In this document: positions 1-5,505 of the stretch, piece by piece
Numbering within the stretch: the first letter of the stretch is position 1
Layout: each line of letters starts with the position of its first letter
NCBI GenBank assembly: GCA_955652655.1
Contig: CATPCK010000923.1
Coordinates: forward strand, 1 to 7,388
Direction of reading: 5' to 3'
Source of the DNA: an uncultured Ktedonobacteraceae bacterium
GTDB taxonomy: Bacteria > Chloroflexota > Ktedonobacteria > Ktedonobacterales > Ktedonobacteraceae
DNA length: 7,388 nt
Made by a program: the position numbers and the translations under genes
The notes under the pieces: generated by a model
What the model was told of the DNA's origin: nothing
Database searches by the model: none
Seen by the model: only the letters and a program-made list of their open reading frames with translations

Positions 1-196
1 CTCCACCTCAACTCAGAGTACCGACGAAGGCGCTCTGCTTTGGCTTCGACACTTGACACATCGGGGCGTTCTGACAACACGCCCGTGCTCGCCCAGTCCT
101 GCCGAACGAGCAACGTTCTCATCGTGAACCTGCTTCATCTGACATTATTGCCTCATGTTCGTGTTATTTCAGGAAAGGCCAAATAGGTCTGGTGGA

Positions 197-224
197 ATTG
201 TACCACGTGCTGCAAGCAGAACAA
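197..224 (-). promoter_or_regulatory. Possible leftward extended -10 promoter
   Basis: Read on the minus strand, TACAAT (202-197, five of six consensus bases) is preceded by TGG (205-203), an extended -10 element. A weak -35 TTGTTC (224-219) lies 16 bases upstream. It would start a leftward transcript near 190 and drive whatever lies beyond the left edge, consistent with the unresolved minus-strand frame starting at 145 or 122. This is sequence resemblance only. Confidence 0.35.
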
Positions 225-328
225 TGAGAAGGGCGCTTCTGAGCGGCTAAGGGTGAGATGACCAGGAATAGATGGCAGAAGCGTAGCGCAAACGCATTCT
301 GTAACCACTTCTGTATTTCAGCAATGTA

Positions 329-337
329 TGGTATAGT
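329..337 (+). promoter_or_regulatory. Extended -10 promoter of the receiver gene
   Basis: TG at 329-330 followed by TATAGT at 332-337 makes an extended -10 element. No good -35 is visible 17 bases upstream, which is common for extended -10 promoters. It shares the string TATGGTATA with the promoter of the next gene (867-875). Transcription would begin near 344, giving a leader of about 60 bases before the ATG at 403. The site overlaps an in-frame TTG at 337, which argues against using that TTG as the start codon. Confidence 0.5.
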
Positions 338-402
338 TGGGCAAAAGTCGCGTGATTTTCCTGTTCGACTTAACCCACTCCATGCGGCTTCGAGGAGGTG
401 AG

Positions 403-807
403 ATGCTTGCGAAACAACGCCCACTGGCAGAAGAACAGCATACGACGCGCAAAGTGATTCTCTTTGTGGAAGACGATCCCAACATTGGTGAGTTCCTTCT
501 GATGGCCATCTCGCAAGAAACCCCGTATCAGGCACTCTTAGCTGCATCAGGCGAACGTGCCTTAGAGATAGTTCAGCACATCAAACCATCCCTCTTTGTG
601 CTGGACTACTATCTCGGTACGATGAATGGTCTCTGCCTCTATGACCGGCTCCATGCTCAGCAAGGCCTCGAAGCTATTCCTGCAATCATTATGAGTGCGG
701 GTTCATCAGAACATCAAGATGAGATCGACCAACGGCATCTGCTTAACCTTGCCAAACCCTTTGACATAGACGATCTGCTTCTTTCTATCCGCCGGGCGCT
801 CAACTAA
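403..807 (+). CDS. Stand-alone CheY-like response regulator receiver protein
   Basis: A 134-residue protein that is a single receiver domain with no output domain, so it probably passes a phosphoryl signal by protein-protein contact in the cytoplasm. Visible landmarks are the acidic cluster E23-D24-D25 after the first beta strand, the phospho-acceptor D68 in VLDYY, S98 in IIMSAG at the conserved Ser/Thr position, and K118 in LAKPF. The D68 to S98 spacing of 30 matches CheY. The aromatic switch position three residues before the lysine is N115 rather than Tyr or Phe, which suggests altered signalling. ATG 403 is chosen because AGGAGGT (393-399) lies just upstream. The frame runs open back to TTG 337, but that lies in the promoter; ATG 382 is a weaker alternative. 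No histidine kinase is adjacent, so the partner is unknown. Confidence 0.88.
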   Translation: MLAKQRPLAEEQHTTRKVILFVEDDPNIGEFLLMAISQETPYQALLAASGERALEIVQHIKPSLFVLDYYLGTMNGLCLYDRLHAQQGLEAIPAIIMSAGSSEHQDEIDQRHLLNLAKPFDIDDLLLSIRRALN

Positions 808-817
808 CATCAAGAGC

Positions 818-833
818 AGAGGTAACCTCTTTT
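818..833 (+). terminator. Weak hairpin after the receiver gene
   Basis: AGAGG (818-822), loop TAA, CCTCT (826-830) and then TTT form a very short stem followed by a brief T run, 10 bases after the stop codon. It could be a weak intrinsic terminator separating the receiver gene from the ketoacyl synthase gene. The five-pair stem and three-base loop make this uncertain. Confidence 0.25.
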
Positions 834-867
834 CATTCGTTCATGCTTAGGAAATGGCTTCGTCGTA

Positions 868-876
868 TGGTATACT
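868..876 (+). promoter_or_regulatory. Extended -10 promoter of the ketoacyl synthase gene
   Basis: TG at 868-869 plus TATACT at 871-876 (five of six consensus bases) forms a strong extended -10 element. The -35 region (TTAGGA around 847-852) is poor. The predicted start near 883 gives a leader of about 39 bases before ATG 922. It indicates that the synthase gene is transcribed independently of the receiver gene although both are on the same strand. Confidence 0.55.
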
Positions 877-921
877 AGTTTTTAATCGAGTAGATACCCT
901 CGCCATGGAGGTTTTTGTTTT

Positions 922-2169
922 ATGACGCGGCTTCAAGCAGGTCAGTGGCCCCATTACACGTACATCGTTCCACATATCTATACAAGGGCAAAGGTACGCC
1001 TTATTGGTTTGGGGAACTATGCACCAACAGGAACTATAACCAACGAATATTTTGCCTATATCTCCACTCGTTTAGGCGACTCTCGCAGTGCAGATGACCT
1101 GGAACGTGTAACAGGCCTGAGTACACGTCACGTTCGTGCCAGCACCCTGGAACTATGTCGCAAGATGGCCGGTGCGGATGCGCCGGGACTAATCGACGGG
1201 CCAGATGCGCCGCAGGATGAGTCACTAGTCGATATGGCCGTAATTGCCGCCCAACGTGCCCTTGCCAGCGCGGGCCGTGACGCCTCCGAAATTGACACGG
1301 TAATTGGGGCATCTTCCTCCGATAACGATGCCTTCCCTACTGTTGCCGGGCTGGTTCAAATGCGCCTTGGGTTGGGACCTATCCGCGCGACTATGCTCAA
1401 AGGGGCCTGCGCCTGCCAGACAGAGGCCTTTCAGATGTGTGCCGAAGTGTTAGCCGCCAATTCCGCGAAACTGGTGTTGATGGTCACAGCCGAAGGGCTC
1501 CTCTCCAACATTATGAACGTCCTTGACTGGAAAACAAGCTCTCTCTTCGGCGAAGGAGCATCGGCTTTTCTGTTGGAACTTGGCGATGAAGATACCTACG
1601 TCATCAATGGTTCCGATGCTCACCAGGGTCCCTCTCTCTACTACCAGACACCCCTGAGGAAAGATGTCATCGAAATGGCAGAAGTTGACATGAAGATGCA
1701 AACGCTTTTCAAGGAGGGCAAAGGGAAAGAACTCAACCAGGTGCTCACACAATACATGGTTGGCTATACCAAAATGAACGGCAAAGAGGTCTACCGCGAG
1801 GCTCCACGCGCTATGGCGGAGTCGGTCGATGTTTTGTGCCGTCACGCAGGGTTGAGTCCGGATGAACTGGCCTATATCGTGCCACACCAGGCCAATTCGC
1901 GCATTACACGCCGTATGGGCGAATTGTTGATCAACGACTACGGCTGGCCCGAGTCTACCATGGGTAAGCTGGCTGATAATTTCCGCTACTACGGCAATCT
2001 CTCCAATGCCAGTATCGCTACAGCCCTGGTCGAACTACTGCGCCAGGATCAACTTCACGAGGGCCAGTGGATGGCGCTACCTGCCGTTGGCGGTGGTATG
2101 AATTATGGCTGCTGGCTGTTACCCTTCCATGAGATGAAAAACCCGGAGGCTGTCTTAAATCCCTTGTAG
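922..2169 (+). CDS. 3-oxoacyl-ACP synthase III (FabH-like ketoacyl synthase)
   Basis: A 415-residue thiolase-fold enzyme of the KAS III family. Such enzymes condense an acyl-CoA starter with malonyl-ACP in fatty acid or related acyl biosynthesis in the cytoplasm. The Cys-His-Asn triad is visible: C165 in ACACQTE, H322 in PHQAN and N359 in YGNLSNAS. FGEGASA (209-215) matches the FabH FGDGAGA segment, and AVGGGMNYG (388-396) the C-terminal glycine loop. HQAN separates it from HMG-CoA synthases. It is longer than housekeeping FabH (about 320-340): the core begins only near residue 24, and about 60 residues (roughly 232-292, charged and Met/Lys-rich) appear inserted before the histidine region. 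ATG 922 follows GGAGG (907-911) by ten bases. No acp, fabD or fabG is adjacent, so it may serve specialised acyl metabolism rather than be the main FabH; the starter is unknown. Confidence 0.88.
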   Translation: MTRLQAGQWPHYTYIVPHIYTRAKVRLIGLGNYAPTGTITNEYFAYISTRLGDSRSADDLERVTGLSTRHVRASTLELCRKMAGADAPGLIDGPDAPQDESLVDMAVIAAQRALASAGRDASEIDTVIGASSSDNDAFPTVAGLVQMRLGLGPIRATMLKGACACQTEAFQMCAEVLAANSAKLVLMVTAEGLLSNIMNVLDWKTSSLFGEGASAFLLELGDEDTYVINGSDAHQGPSLYYQTPLRKDVIEMAEVDMKMQTLFKEGKGKELNQVLTQYMVGYTKMNGKEVYREAPRAMAESVDVLCRHAGLSPDELAYIVPHQANSRITRRMGELLINDYGWPESTMGKLADNFRYYGNLSNASIATALVELLRQDQLHEGQWMALPAVGGGMNYGCWLLPFHEMKNPEAVLNPL

Positions 2170-2176
2170 CACATAA

Positions 2177-2208
2177 GGACTCCTCACTATCTGCAGCAGA
2201 GAGGAGCC
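2177..2208. terminator. Possible weak hairpin between convergent genes
   Basis: In the 54-base gap between the synthase and acetyltransferase stop codons, CTCCTC (2180-2185) can pair with GAGGAG (2201-2206). GG (2177-2178) can pair with CC (2207-2208) across a bulged A. There is no T run on either side, so it is at best a weak or Rho-dependent end point. Confidence 0.25.
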
Positions 2209-2223
2209 AAGAAACCCTTGATA

Positions 2224-3108
2224 TTACGTCAAACCGCGCTCATATGTATTAAAAATCTTATTGTCCCACTCGTATCCTGCTCCTACAAAGGCATCACGTA
2301 CCATCATCAGGTCGGGAACATAGGCATTGATGCTCTCTATGCCCATGTCAGTCAACTGTCTGCGCAGTGCATAGGCGATCAGGCTAATTGATTCGGTTGT
2401 GCCATCGATGTAGCCGATGGAGAGTTGTGAACCATTGCGGCCCTGGTGTGGTTCTGCTATGGCCAGGCCATCCAGGCGATTCCAGCGGCGCAAGATATAA
2501 ACCTGTTGCGCCCGCAGTTTAGCTTCCAGCAAATCGTTGGTGATTGCGTAAGCTGTGAAACTATGATAATACAACCCGCCAATGGCTGGAAAAATATTCG
2601 AAGTATTGAGGTAGTCAATGATATCATCAATATCTGCCTGAGTAGCCAGTTGTGGCGTGTCCAGACCATATTGATGGTTCGCTGGAACAGCCTCTGCTTT
2701 GGCTCGGAATTGCGCGAAGGAGCCGATTTTTCGGAAAAACCCTCGTTCGATAAGCGAGGTGGCAATAGTATTGGTGGACTCGGTGATAAGTCGAGCATTT
2801 GTCGCACCACGCCTCATCGCCTCCGCCAACATAGCCTCATCGAGAGCCCTGGCAAGGCCATGCTGTCGATTGGTTGGGTCAACGCGCATCCCTTCAAGCC
2901 AGGCATCCGTCTCGTTAAGCATCTGGAGATGGGATACGGCTACAGGTTTACCATCTACCGTCGCAACAAACAGGATCCCCTTTGTATCGTGTAGCCACTC
3001 GTCCCAAACATACTCTATATAGTCTCCCCACTCCCATGTTTGTCTGCAAAACGCGAGCACTGCCTCGCGATCCTCTGGCCGGGCGGGGCGTATTTCTGTC
3101 TCAGGCAT
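2224..3108 (-). CDS. GNAT family N-acetyltransferase
   Basis: A 294-residue protein of the GNAT superfamily, which transfers an acetyl group from acetyl-CoA to an amine. The N-terminal domain (about residues 4-140) has the expected order: IRPARPEDREAV opening, a strand at ILFVATVDGKPVAVS, and motif A around MRVDPTNRQHGLA, with R81, G84 and A86 fitting the Arg/Gln-x-x-Gly-x-Gly/Ala pyrophosphate loop. The later stretch TSLIERGFFRKI resembles motif B. The C-terminal part (about 150-294) has no clear acetyl-CoA loop but ends in VRDAFVGAGYEW, again motif B-like, so it may be a degenerate second GNAT domain. The start at 3108 is supported by AAGGAGA (3120-3114) six to seven bases upstream. It is divergent from the PAP2 gene and has a dyad-bearing promoter. 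The substrate cannot be read from the sequence. Confidence 0.83.
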   Translation of the reverse strand: MPETEIRPARPEDREAVLAFCRQTWEWGDYIEYVWDEWLHDTKGILFVATVDGKPVAVSHLQMLNETDAWLEGMRVDPTNRQHGLARALDEAMLAEAMRRGATNARLITESTNTIATSLIERGFFRKIGSFAQFRAKAEAVPANHQYGLDTPQLATQADIDDIIDYLNTSNIFPAIGGLYYHSFTAYAITNDLLEAKLRAQQVYILRRWNRLDGLAIAEPHQGRNGSQLSIGYIDGTTESISLIAYALRRQLTDMGIESINAYVPDLMMVRDAFVGAGYEWDNKIFNTYERGLT

Positions 3109-3137
3109 GATTATCTCCTTCTCTTTGTCCTATAATG

Positions 3138-3166
3138 AATGTAACGAGAATTATGGTTCTCGTCAA
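3138..3166 (-). promoter_or_regulatory. Promoter of the acetyltransferase gene with a dyad in its spacer
   Basis: Read on the minus strand, -35 TTGACG (3166-3161, five of six consensus bases) and -10 TACATT (3143-3138, four of six) are separated by exactly 17 bases. Predicted transcription starts near 3131, about 23 bases before the ATG, with the Shine-Dalgarno between. A perfect inverted repeat, ACGAGAA (3144-3150) and TTCTCGT (3157-3163) around a six-base centre, fills the spacer and reaches into the -35. This is the usual place for a repressor or MerR-type operator. Confidence 0.5.
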
Positions 3167-3302
3167 TGCGCACTATTTTCAGGTCTCAATACTTCAGACG
3201 TAGTTTCTGAGCGAAACAGTTTACCCCTTTCAAACGTAATAGAGAAATATAACTAATATCCGATGGGATAAGACCAGTTACTCATTCACACAGGAGCCTC
3301 TA

Positions 3303-4103
3303 ATGCCGCAGAAACCTGTACACGAACAAGAGCAAGATGAAGAACAACAATCTGTTCCTCAAACTATTCAGGAGAATACGCAAGAAGTTATAGAGGGAGC
3401 GCAGCAAGAAGTTCAAGCTGCACAAGCACCGTGGTACCTTACACTAAAACGCGGACGGTTATTGCTGGTTTTGTACGCGCTACAACTGGCGCTTTTTGGT
3501 ATCCTGGCATGGTGGGTACATTCTAATCCTGTTCTGCCGATCGACGTCACTATAACTCGCGAATTTCAAGAGAACCAGGCTCCCTGGCTGAAGTACATCA
3601 TGATTGCCGTTAGCTATCCAGGGAATGTGCCCCTCATCTCACTAGGTCTTGTTGTGCTGGCTGGCGTCATTCTCTGGCTCGTGAGGCTGCGCCTGGAGGC
3701 CATCATACTGGTGGCACTTTCCGCCTTCAGTTCCTTGTTGAATGGACTCTTAAAGATTATTGTTGCACGTCCGCGCCCTACCGGACGCCTTGTCGATATC
3801 CTCCAGGCCGCCAGTGGTCTAAGTTTCCCTAGTGGGCATGTCATGGCCTATCTGGCCTTCTGGGGCTTTCTGTTTTCGCTGTGTATTATTCTCTTCAAGG
3901 GGAAGAGTTGGTGGCGCATCACGCTATTAATTGTTTCCGCGCTGTTTGTAGTACTGGTGGGTCCATCGCGCATCTACCTTGGCGATCACTGGGCCAGCGA
4001 TGTACTGGGTGCCTATTTGATAGGCGGAGTATTGCTAGGAGTGGCCCTCTGGCTCTACCTCATGCTCAGAGAGAGAGGAGTGTTGTCGAGGAAAGAGAAC
4101 TAG
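3303..4103 (+). CDS. PAP2 superfamily lipid-phosphate phosphatase
   Basis: A 266-residue integral membrane phosphatase of the PAP2 family, which removes phosphate from lipid substrates such as phosphatidic acid or undecaprenyl pyrophosphate, usually with the active site facing outward. All three signature motifs are intact: KX6RP (K151 to R158-P159), PSGH (176-179) and SRX5HX3D (S222-R223, H229, D233). H179 and H229 are the expected nucleophile and general-acid/base pair. About six membrane segments are visible, near 53-72, 108-127, 133-150, 181-198, 206-221 and 236-255. Residues 1-42 form a hydrophilic Gln/Glu-rich extension before the first membrane segment, not needed for the fold. ATG 3303 follows AGGAG (3292-3296) by six bases. 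The exact lipid is not determinable; undecaprenyl pyrophosphate recycling is a reasonable guess. Confidence 0.9.
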   Translation: MPQKPVHEQEQDEEQQSVPQTIQENTQEVIEGAQQEVQAAQAPWYLTLKRGRLLLVLYALQLALFGILAWWVHSNPVLPIDVTITREFQENQAPWLKYIMIAVSYPGNVPLISLGLVVLAGVILWLVRLRLEAIILVALSAFSSLLNGLLKIIVARPRPTGRLVDILQAASGLSFPSGHVMAYLAFWGFLFSLCIILFKGKSWWRITLLIVSALFVVLVGPSRIYLGDHWASDVLGAYLIGGVLLGVALWLYLMLRERGVLSRKEN

Positions 4104-4121
4104 CTCATCACAGCGAACAGC

Positions 4122-4180
4122 TTTTTATGTTGATGCAGGTCTGGCAGCCGCTGGTTGCCAGACCTGCATCAACATAAAAA
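4122..4180. repeat. Perfect 25-bp inverted repeat with a 9-base loop
   Basis: Arms 4122-4146 and 4156-4180 are exact reverse complements over 25 bases, around the loop GCCGCTGGT (4147-4155). It lies 18 bases after the PAP2 stop and 25 bases after the stop of the convergent minus-strand gene, so it would fold at the 3' end of both transcripts. The polarity is unusual: either strand reads T-run, stem, A-run, the opposite of an intrinsic terminator, and no T run follows. It may still block or stabilise transcripts, or be an RNase III target, but it is not a standard Rho-independent terminator. Confidence 0.9.
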
Positions 4181-4205
4181 CATCTGCACATTGGGTTACT
4201 TAACC

Positions 4206-4679
4206 CTATTGGCCTTCCTCAGCGAAGGGAGATTTCACGTCTGAATGTTCTGGAGTATAGGTGTTGTCATCCCCCTCAGATGAAGAAGCGGCCTCGTTGT
4301 CCGGGGAATGTGACATAGTAGCGCGATTCCCAGAACTGCCATGGGAGGTTTCCTGCTCGGAGGTGCTGGATAAGGCTTCCGCCATGCCAGGTTGATGTTC
4401 CTGTCCATGCGGGGATGCCCCTTGTGTATCCTGTGTTGGCTCATCATGATCAGGGGTACGTATTTCAGCTAACCTTGCTTCAATTTTGTGTATCCGCATT
4501 CGATAAGCTTCAACTTGTGCCTGTGCCTTGGTAGCCTTCTTCGCAGCCTTTTGCTCATTTTTTTTTGCCCGTTCGAGCCTCAGCATAGCTTTCGCTTCTT
4601 GCCTGGCCTGTTTTTTACGCTGTTTCTTTGTTCCATTTGGGGACGAAGTTACCGCTTCATTGCTCAACGTCTTTACCAT
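4206..4679 (-). CDS. Hypothetical charge-polarised coiled-coil protein
   Basis: A 157-residue protein that I do not recognise. It has two contrasting parts. Residues about 18-74 are very rich in Lys, Arg, Ala, Gln and Glu (KKQRKKQARQEAKAM and onward), predicted to be a long basic helix or coiled coil. Residues 75-157 are Ser, Thr, Glu, Asp and His-rich and low in hydrophobics, predicted to be a disordered acidic tail. There is no signal peptide or membrane segment. ATG 4679 is preferred because GAGG (4691-4688) lies eight bases upstream; an in-frame GTG at 4688 overlaps that ribosome site. The basic half could bind nucleic acid or another acidic surface, but no function can be assigned. It is convergent with the PAP2 gene and divergent from the thioesterase gene. 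Confidence 0.7.
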   Translation of the reverse strand: MVKTLSNEAVTSSPNGTKKQRKKQARQEAKAMLRLERAKKNEQKAAKKATKAQAQVEAYRMRIHKIEARLAEIRTPDHDEPTQDTQGASPHGQEHQPGMAEALSSTSEQETSHGSSGNRATMSHSPDNEAASSSEGDDNTYTPEHSDVKSPFAEEGQ

Positions 4680-4713
4680 ATTCTGCACCTCAATCTTGGA
4701 ATAACATTGTTAC

Positions 4714-4730
4714 AACGTGTGACTCACGTT
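4714..4730. promoter_or_regulatory. 6-5-6 inverted repeat upstream of the hypothetical gene
   Basis: AACGTG (4714-4719) and CACGTT (4725-4730) are exact reverse complements around TGACT. The site begins 35 bases upstream of the start codon of the minus-strand gene, in its probable promoter or leader. It has the size and symmetry of a dimeric repressor site. No clear -35/-10 pair for this gene could be placed around it. Confidence 0.35.
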
Positions 4731-4764
4731 AATGGATAGGCGCCTTTCATTAAACGCAAAATAC

Positions 4765-4783
4765 TGCTGGTTTTCTTCCAGCA
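4765..4783. repeat. Small hairpin in the divergent spacer
   Basis: TGCTGG (4765-4770) and CCAGCA (4778-4783) form a perfect six-pair stem around TTTTCTT. No T run follows closely on either strand, so a terminator role is unlikely. It lies between the two 6-5-6 dyads of the same spacer. Confidence 0.4.
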
Positions 4784-4865
4784 CCGTGGTGTGACGCCTC
4801 CTGGTGATATTTTACACTATACATTATCAATGACAAAATAGCCATACTTCCTGGAGCAAGATTTA

Positions 4866-4899
4866 TTGTACGGTGTTTTTGTGTGTGATACACTCACAC
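4866..4899 (+). promoter_or_regulatory. Thioesterase promoter with overlapping dyad
   Basis: TTGTAC (4866-4871) and TACACT (4889-4894) are spaced by 17 bases, and TG at 4886-4887 makes the -10 extended. A perfect 6-5-6 inverted repeat, GTGTGA (4883-4888) and TCACAC (4894-4899), is centred on the -10 and reaches the likely start site near 4901. A protein bound there would block polymerase, so repression is the simplest reading. The leader is about 54 bases. Confidence 0.45.
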
Positions 4900-4921
4900 C
4901 AAGCGGAGGCTGAATAGCCAC

Positions 4922-4942
4922 ATGCGAGAAAGAATGCTATAA
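4922..4942 (+). other. Possible six-codon leader ORF before the thioesterase gene
   Basis: GGAGG (4905-4909) is followed 12 bases later by ATG 4922, reading MRERML and TAA at 4940-4942. The stop overlaps the AAGGG ribosome site (4941-4945) of the thioesterase gene, so terminating ribosomes would sit on the next initiation site. It could be a coupling or leader ORF, but it is short and the spacing is long, so chance is quite possible. Confidence 0.25.
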
Positions 4943-4954
4943 GGGTTACCAAAA

Positions 4955-5428
4955 ATGGAATTAAACGACACGACCGACTATCAACGCTGTTTTGTCTGCG
5001 GACAACGCAATCCGTTTGGATTACACCTGGTTTTTCGAATCGACAATAACACTATCGTCGCCGAATTTCAGCCGCGAGAGGAACACCAGGGCTTCCCGGG
5101 AGTTATTCATGGTGGTATCGTGGCAGCAGTGCTCGATGAAGCATTGGGGAGGACATCGCTGCTGGCAAAGAACCCGGAATGGTCTATGACGGGACGTTTG
5201 GAAATACGCTACCGCCGCTACGTCCCCTATGGACCGCTTTTACGTATACGGGCATCATTAGAAACTGAGAGACGTCGTATGGTGCAAGCTTCTGGAAAGC
5301 TTACACTGGCCGACGATGAGAATACCTTACTTGCCGAGGCAGATGGTACCTTTTTATATCTTTCTACCAATGCGGTCGATACGATTTTGAAGGATTATCC
5401 AGGGCTGCGTGGATTTCTTGAAAATTAA
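4955..5428 (+). CDS. PaaI-like hotdog-fold thioesterase
   Basis: A 157-residue protein of the hotdog thioesterase superfamily, which hydrolyses acyl-CoA or acyl-ACP thioesters in the cytoplasm. The N-terminus carries the signature of this subgroup: C12 and C15 in CFVCGQRNPFGL, with N19-P20 and G22-L23. The HGG core is at 52-54 (GVIHGGIVAAVLDEALG), followed by D61-E62 on the central helix, candidates for the catalytic acid. Two strands typical of the fold follow (LEIRYRRYVPYG and the 108-135 region). Length is normal and intact. ATG 4955 follows AAGGG (4941-4945) by nine bases. It may act in acyl-CoA housekeeping; the substrate is not determinable. The stop codon runs into the long palindrome that separates it from ftsH. 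Confidence 0.85.
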   Translation: MELNDTTDYQRCFVCGQRNPFGLHLVFRIDNNTIVAEFQPREEHQGFPGVIHGGIVAAVLDEALGRTSLLAKNPEWSMTGRLEIRYRRYVPYGPLLRIRASLETERRRMVQASGKLTLADDENTLLAEADGTFLYLSTNAVDTILKDYPGLRGFLEN

Positions 5429-5476
5429 AACTTGTGTCGCATAGGGCTTCGCGAAGCCCTATGCGACACAAGTTTT
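5427..5476. terminator. 50-bp perfect palindrome, probable bidirectional terminator
   Basis: Bases 5427-5476 are a perfect palindrome with 25-base arms and no spacer (centre CTTCGCGAAG). The RNA would form about 23 pairs closed by a four-base CGCG loop. Reading either strand gives AAAA, a GC-rich stem, then TTTT, the correct polarity for a bidirectional intrinsic terminator. It starts inside the TAA stop of the thioesterase gene and ends 29 bases from the stop codon of ftsH, so it serves both convergent genes. Confidence 0.85.
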
Positions 5477-5505
5477 AGTAGATGCATCAAACCAGGCTAT
5501 TTTAT

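Larger units (their letters stand above)
1..402. other. Left-edge stretch without a secure gene
   Basis: No convincing coding region was found in these 402 bases. Three short frames are open at the window edge and none is recognisable. On the plus strand, frame 1 is open from base 1 to a TAG at 184-186. On the minus strand an ATG at 122-120 reads about 40 codons out of the window. An 8-codon minus ORF (ATG at 145-143, with GAGG five bases upstream) ends in a TGA overlapping that ATG as ATGA, which could be a leader peptide or chance. The stretch also has a small imperfect hairpin (277-300, AGAA-GCGT arms with one bulged A) and two promoter-like sites listed separately. The left part could be the 5' end of a leftward gene, but the visible protein is too short to identify. 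Confidence 0.4.

Noticed and set aside
337..402. TTG 337 as start of the receiver gene (156 residues)
   Set aside because: It lies at the last base of an extended -10 element and has no ribosome site; ATG 403 has AGGAGGT directly upstream.
164..547. 127-codon minus-strand open frame crossing the receiver gene promoter
   Set aside because: It overlaps the receiver gene and its promoter, starts with no ribosome site, and its protein looks like translated noncoding sequence.
1450..1887. 145-codon minus-strand open frame inside the ketoacyl synthase gene
   Set aside because: It is opposite conserved catalytic regions of KAS III and has a random-looking protein.
2446..2994. 182-codon plus-strand open frame opposite the acetyltransferase gene
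   Set aside because: Antisense to a clear GNAT gene with no recognisable protein and no ribosome site; a shadow frame.
3131..3136. TATAAT on the plus strand as a PAP2 promoter
   Set aside because: No -35 at suitable distance, and it would sit about 165 bases before the gene; the minus-strand promoter over the same area fits better.
3194..3210. TCAGA-N7-TCTGA inverted repeat upstream of the PAP2 gene
   Set aside because: Five-base arms are expected often by chance and no promoter boxes could be placed around it.
4680..4688. GTG 4688 as start of the hypothetical gene
   Set aside because: It overlaps its own GAGG ribosome site; ATG 4679 has proper spacing.
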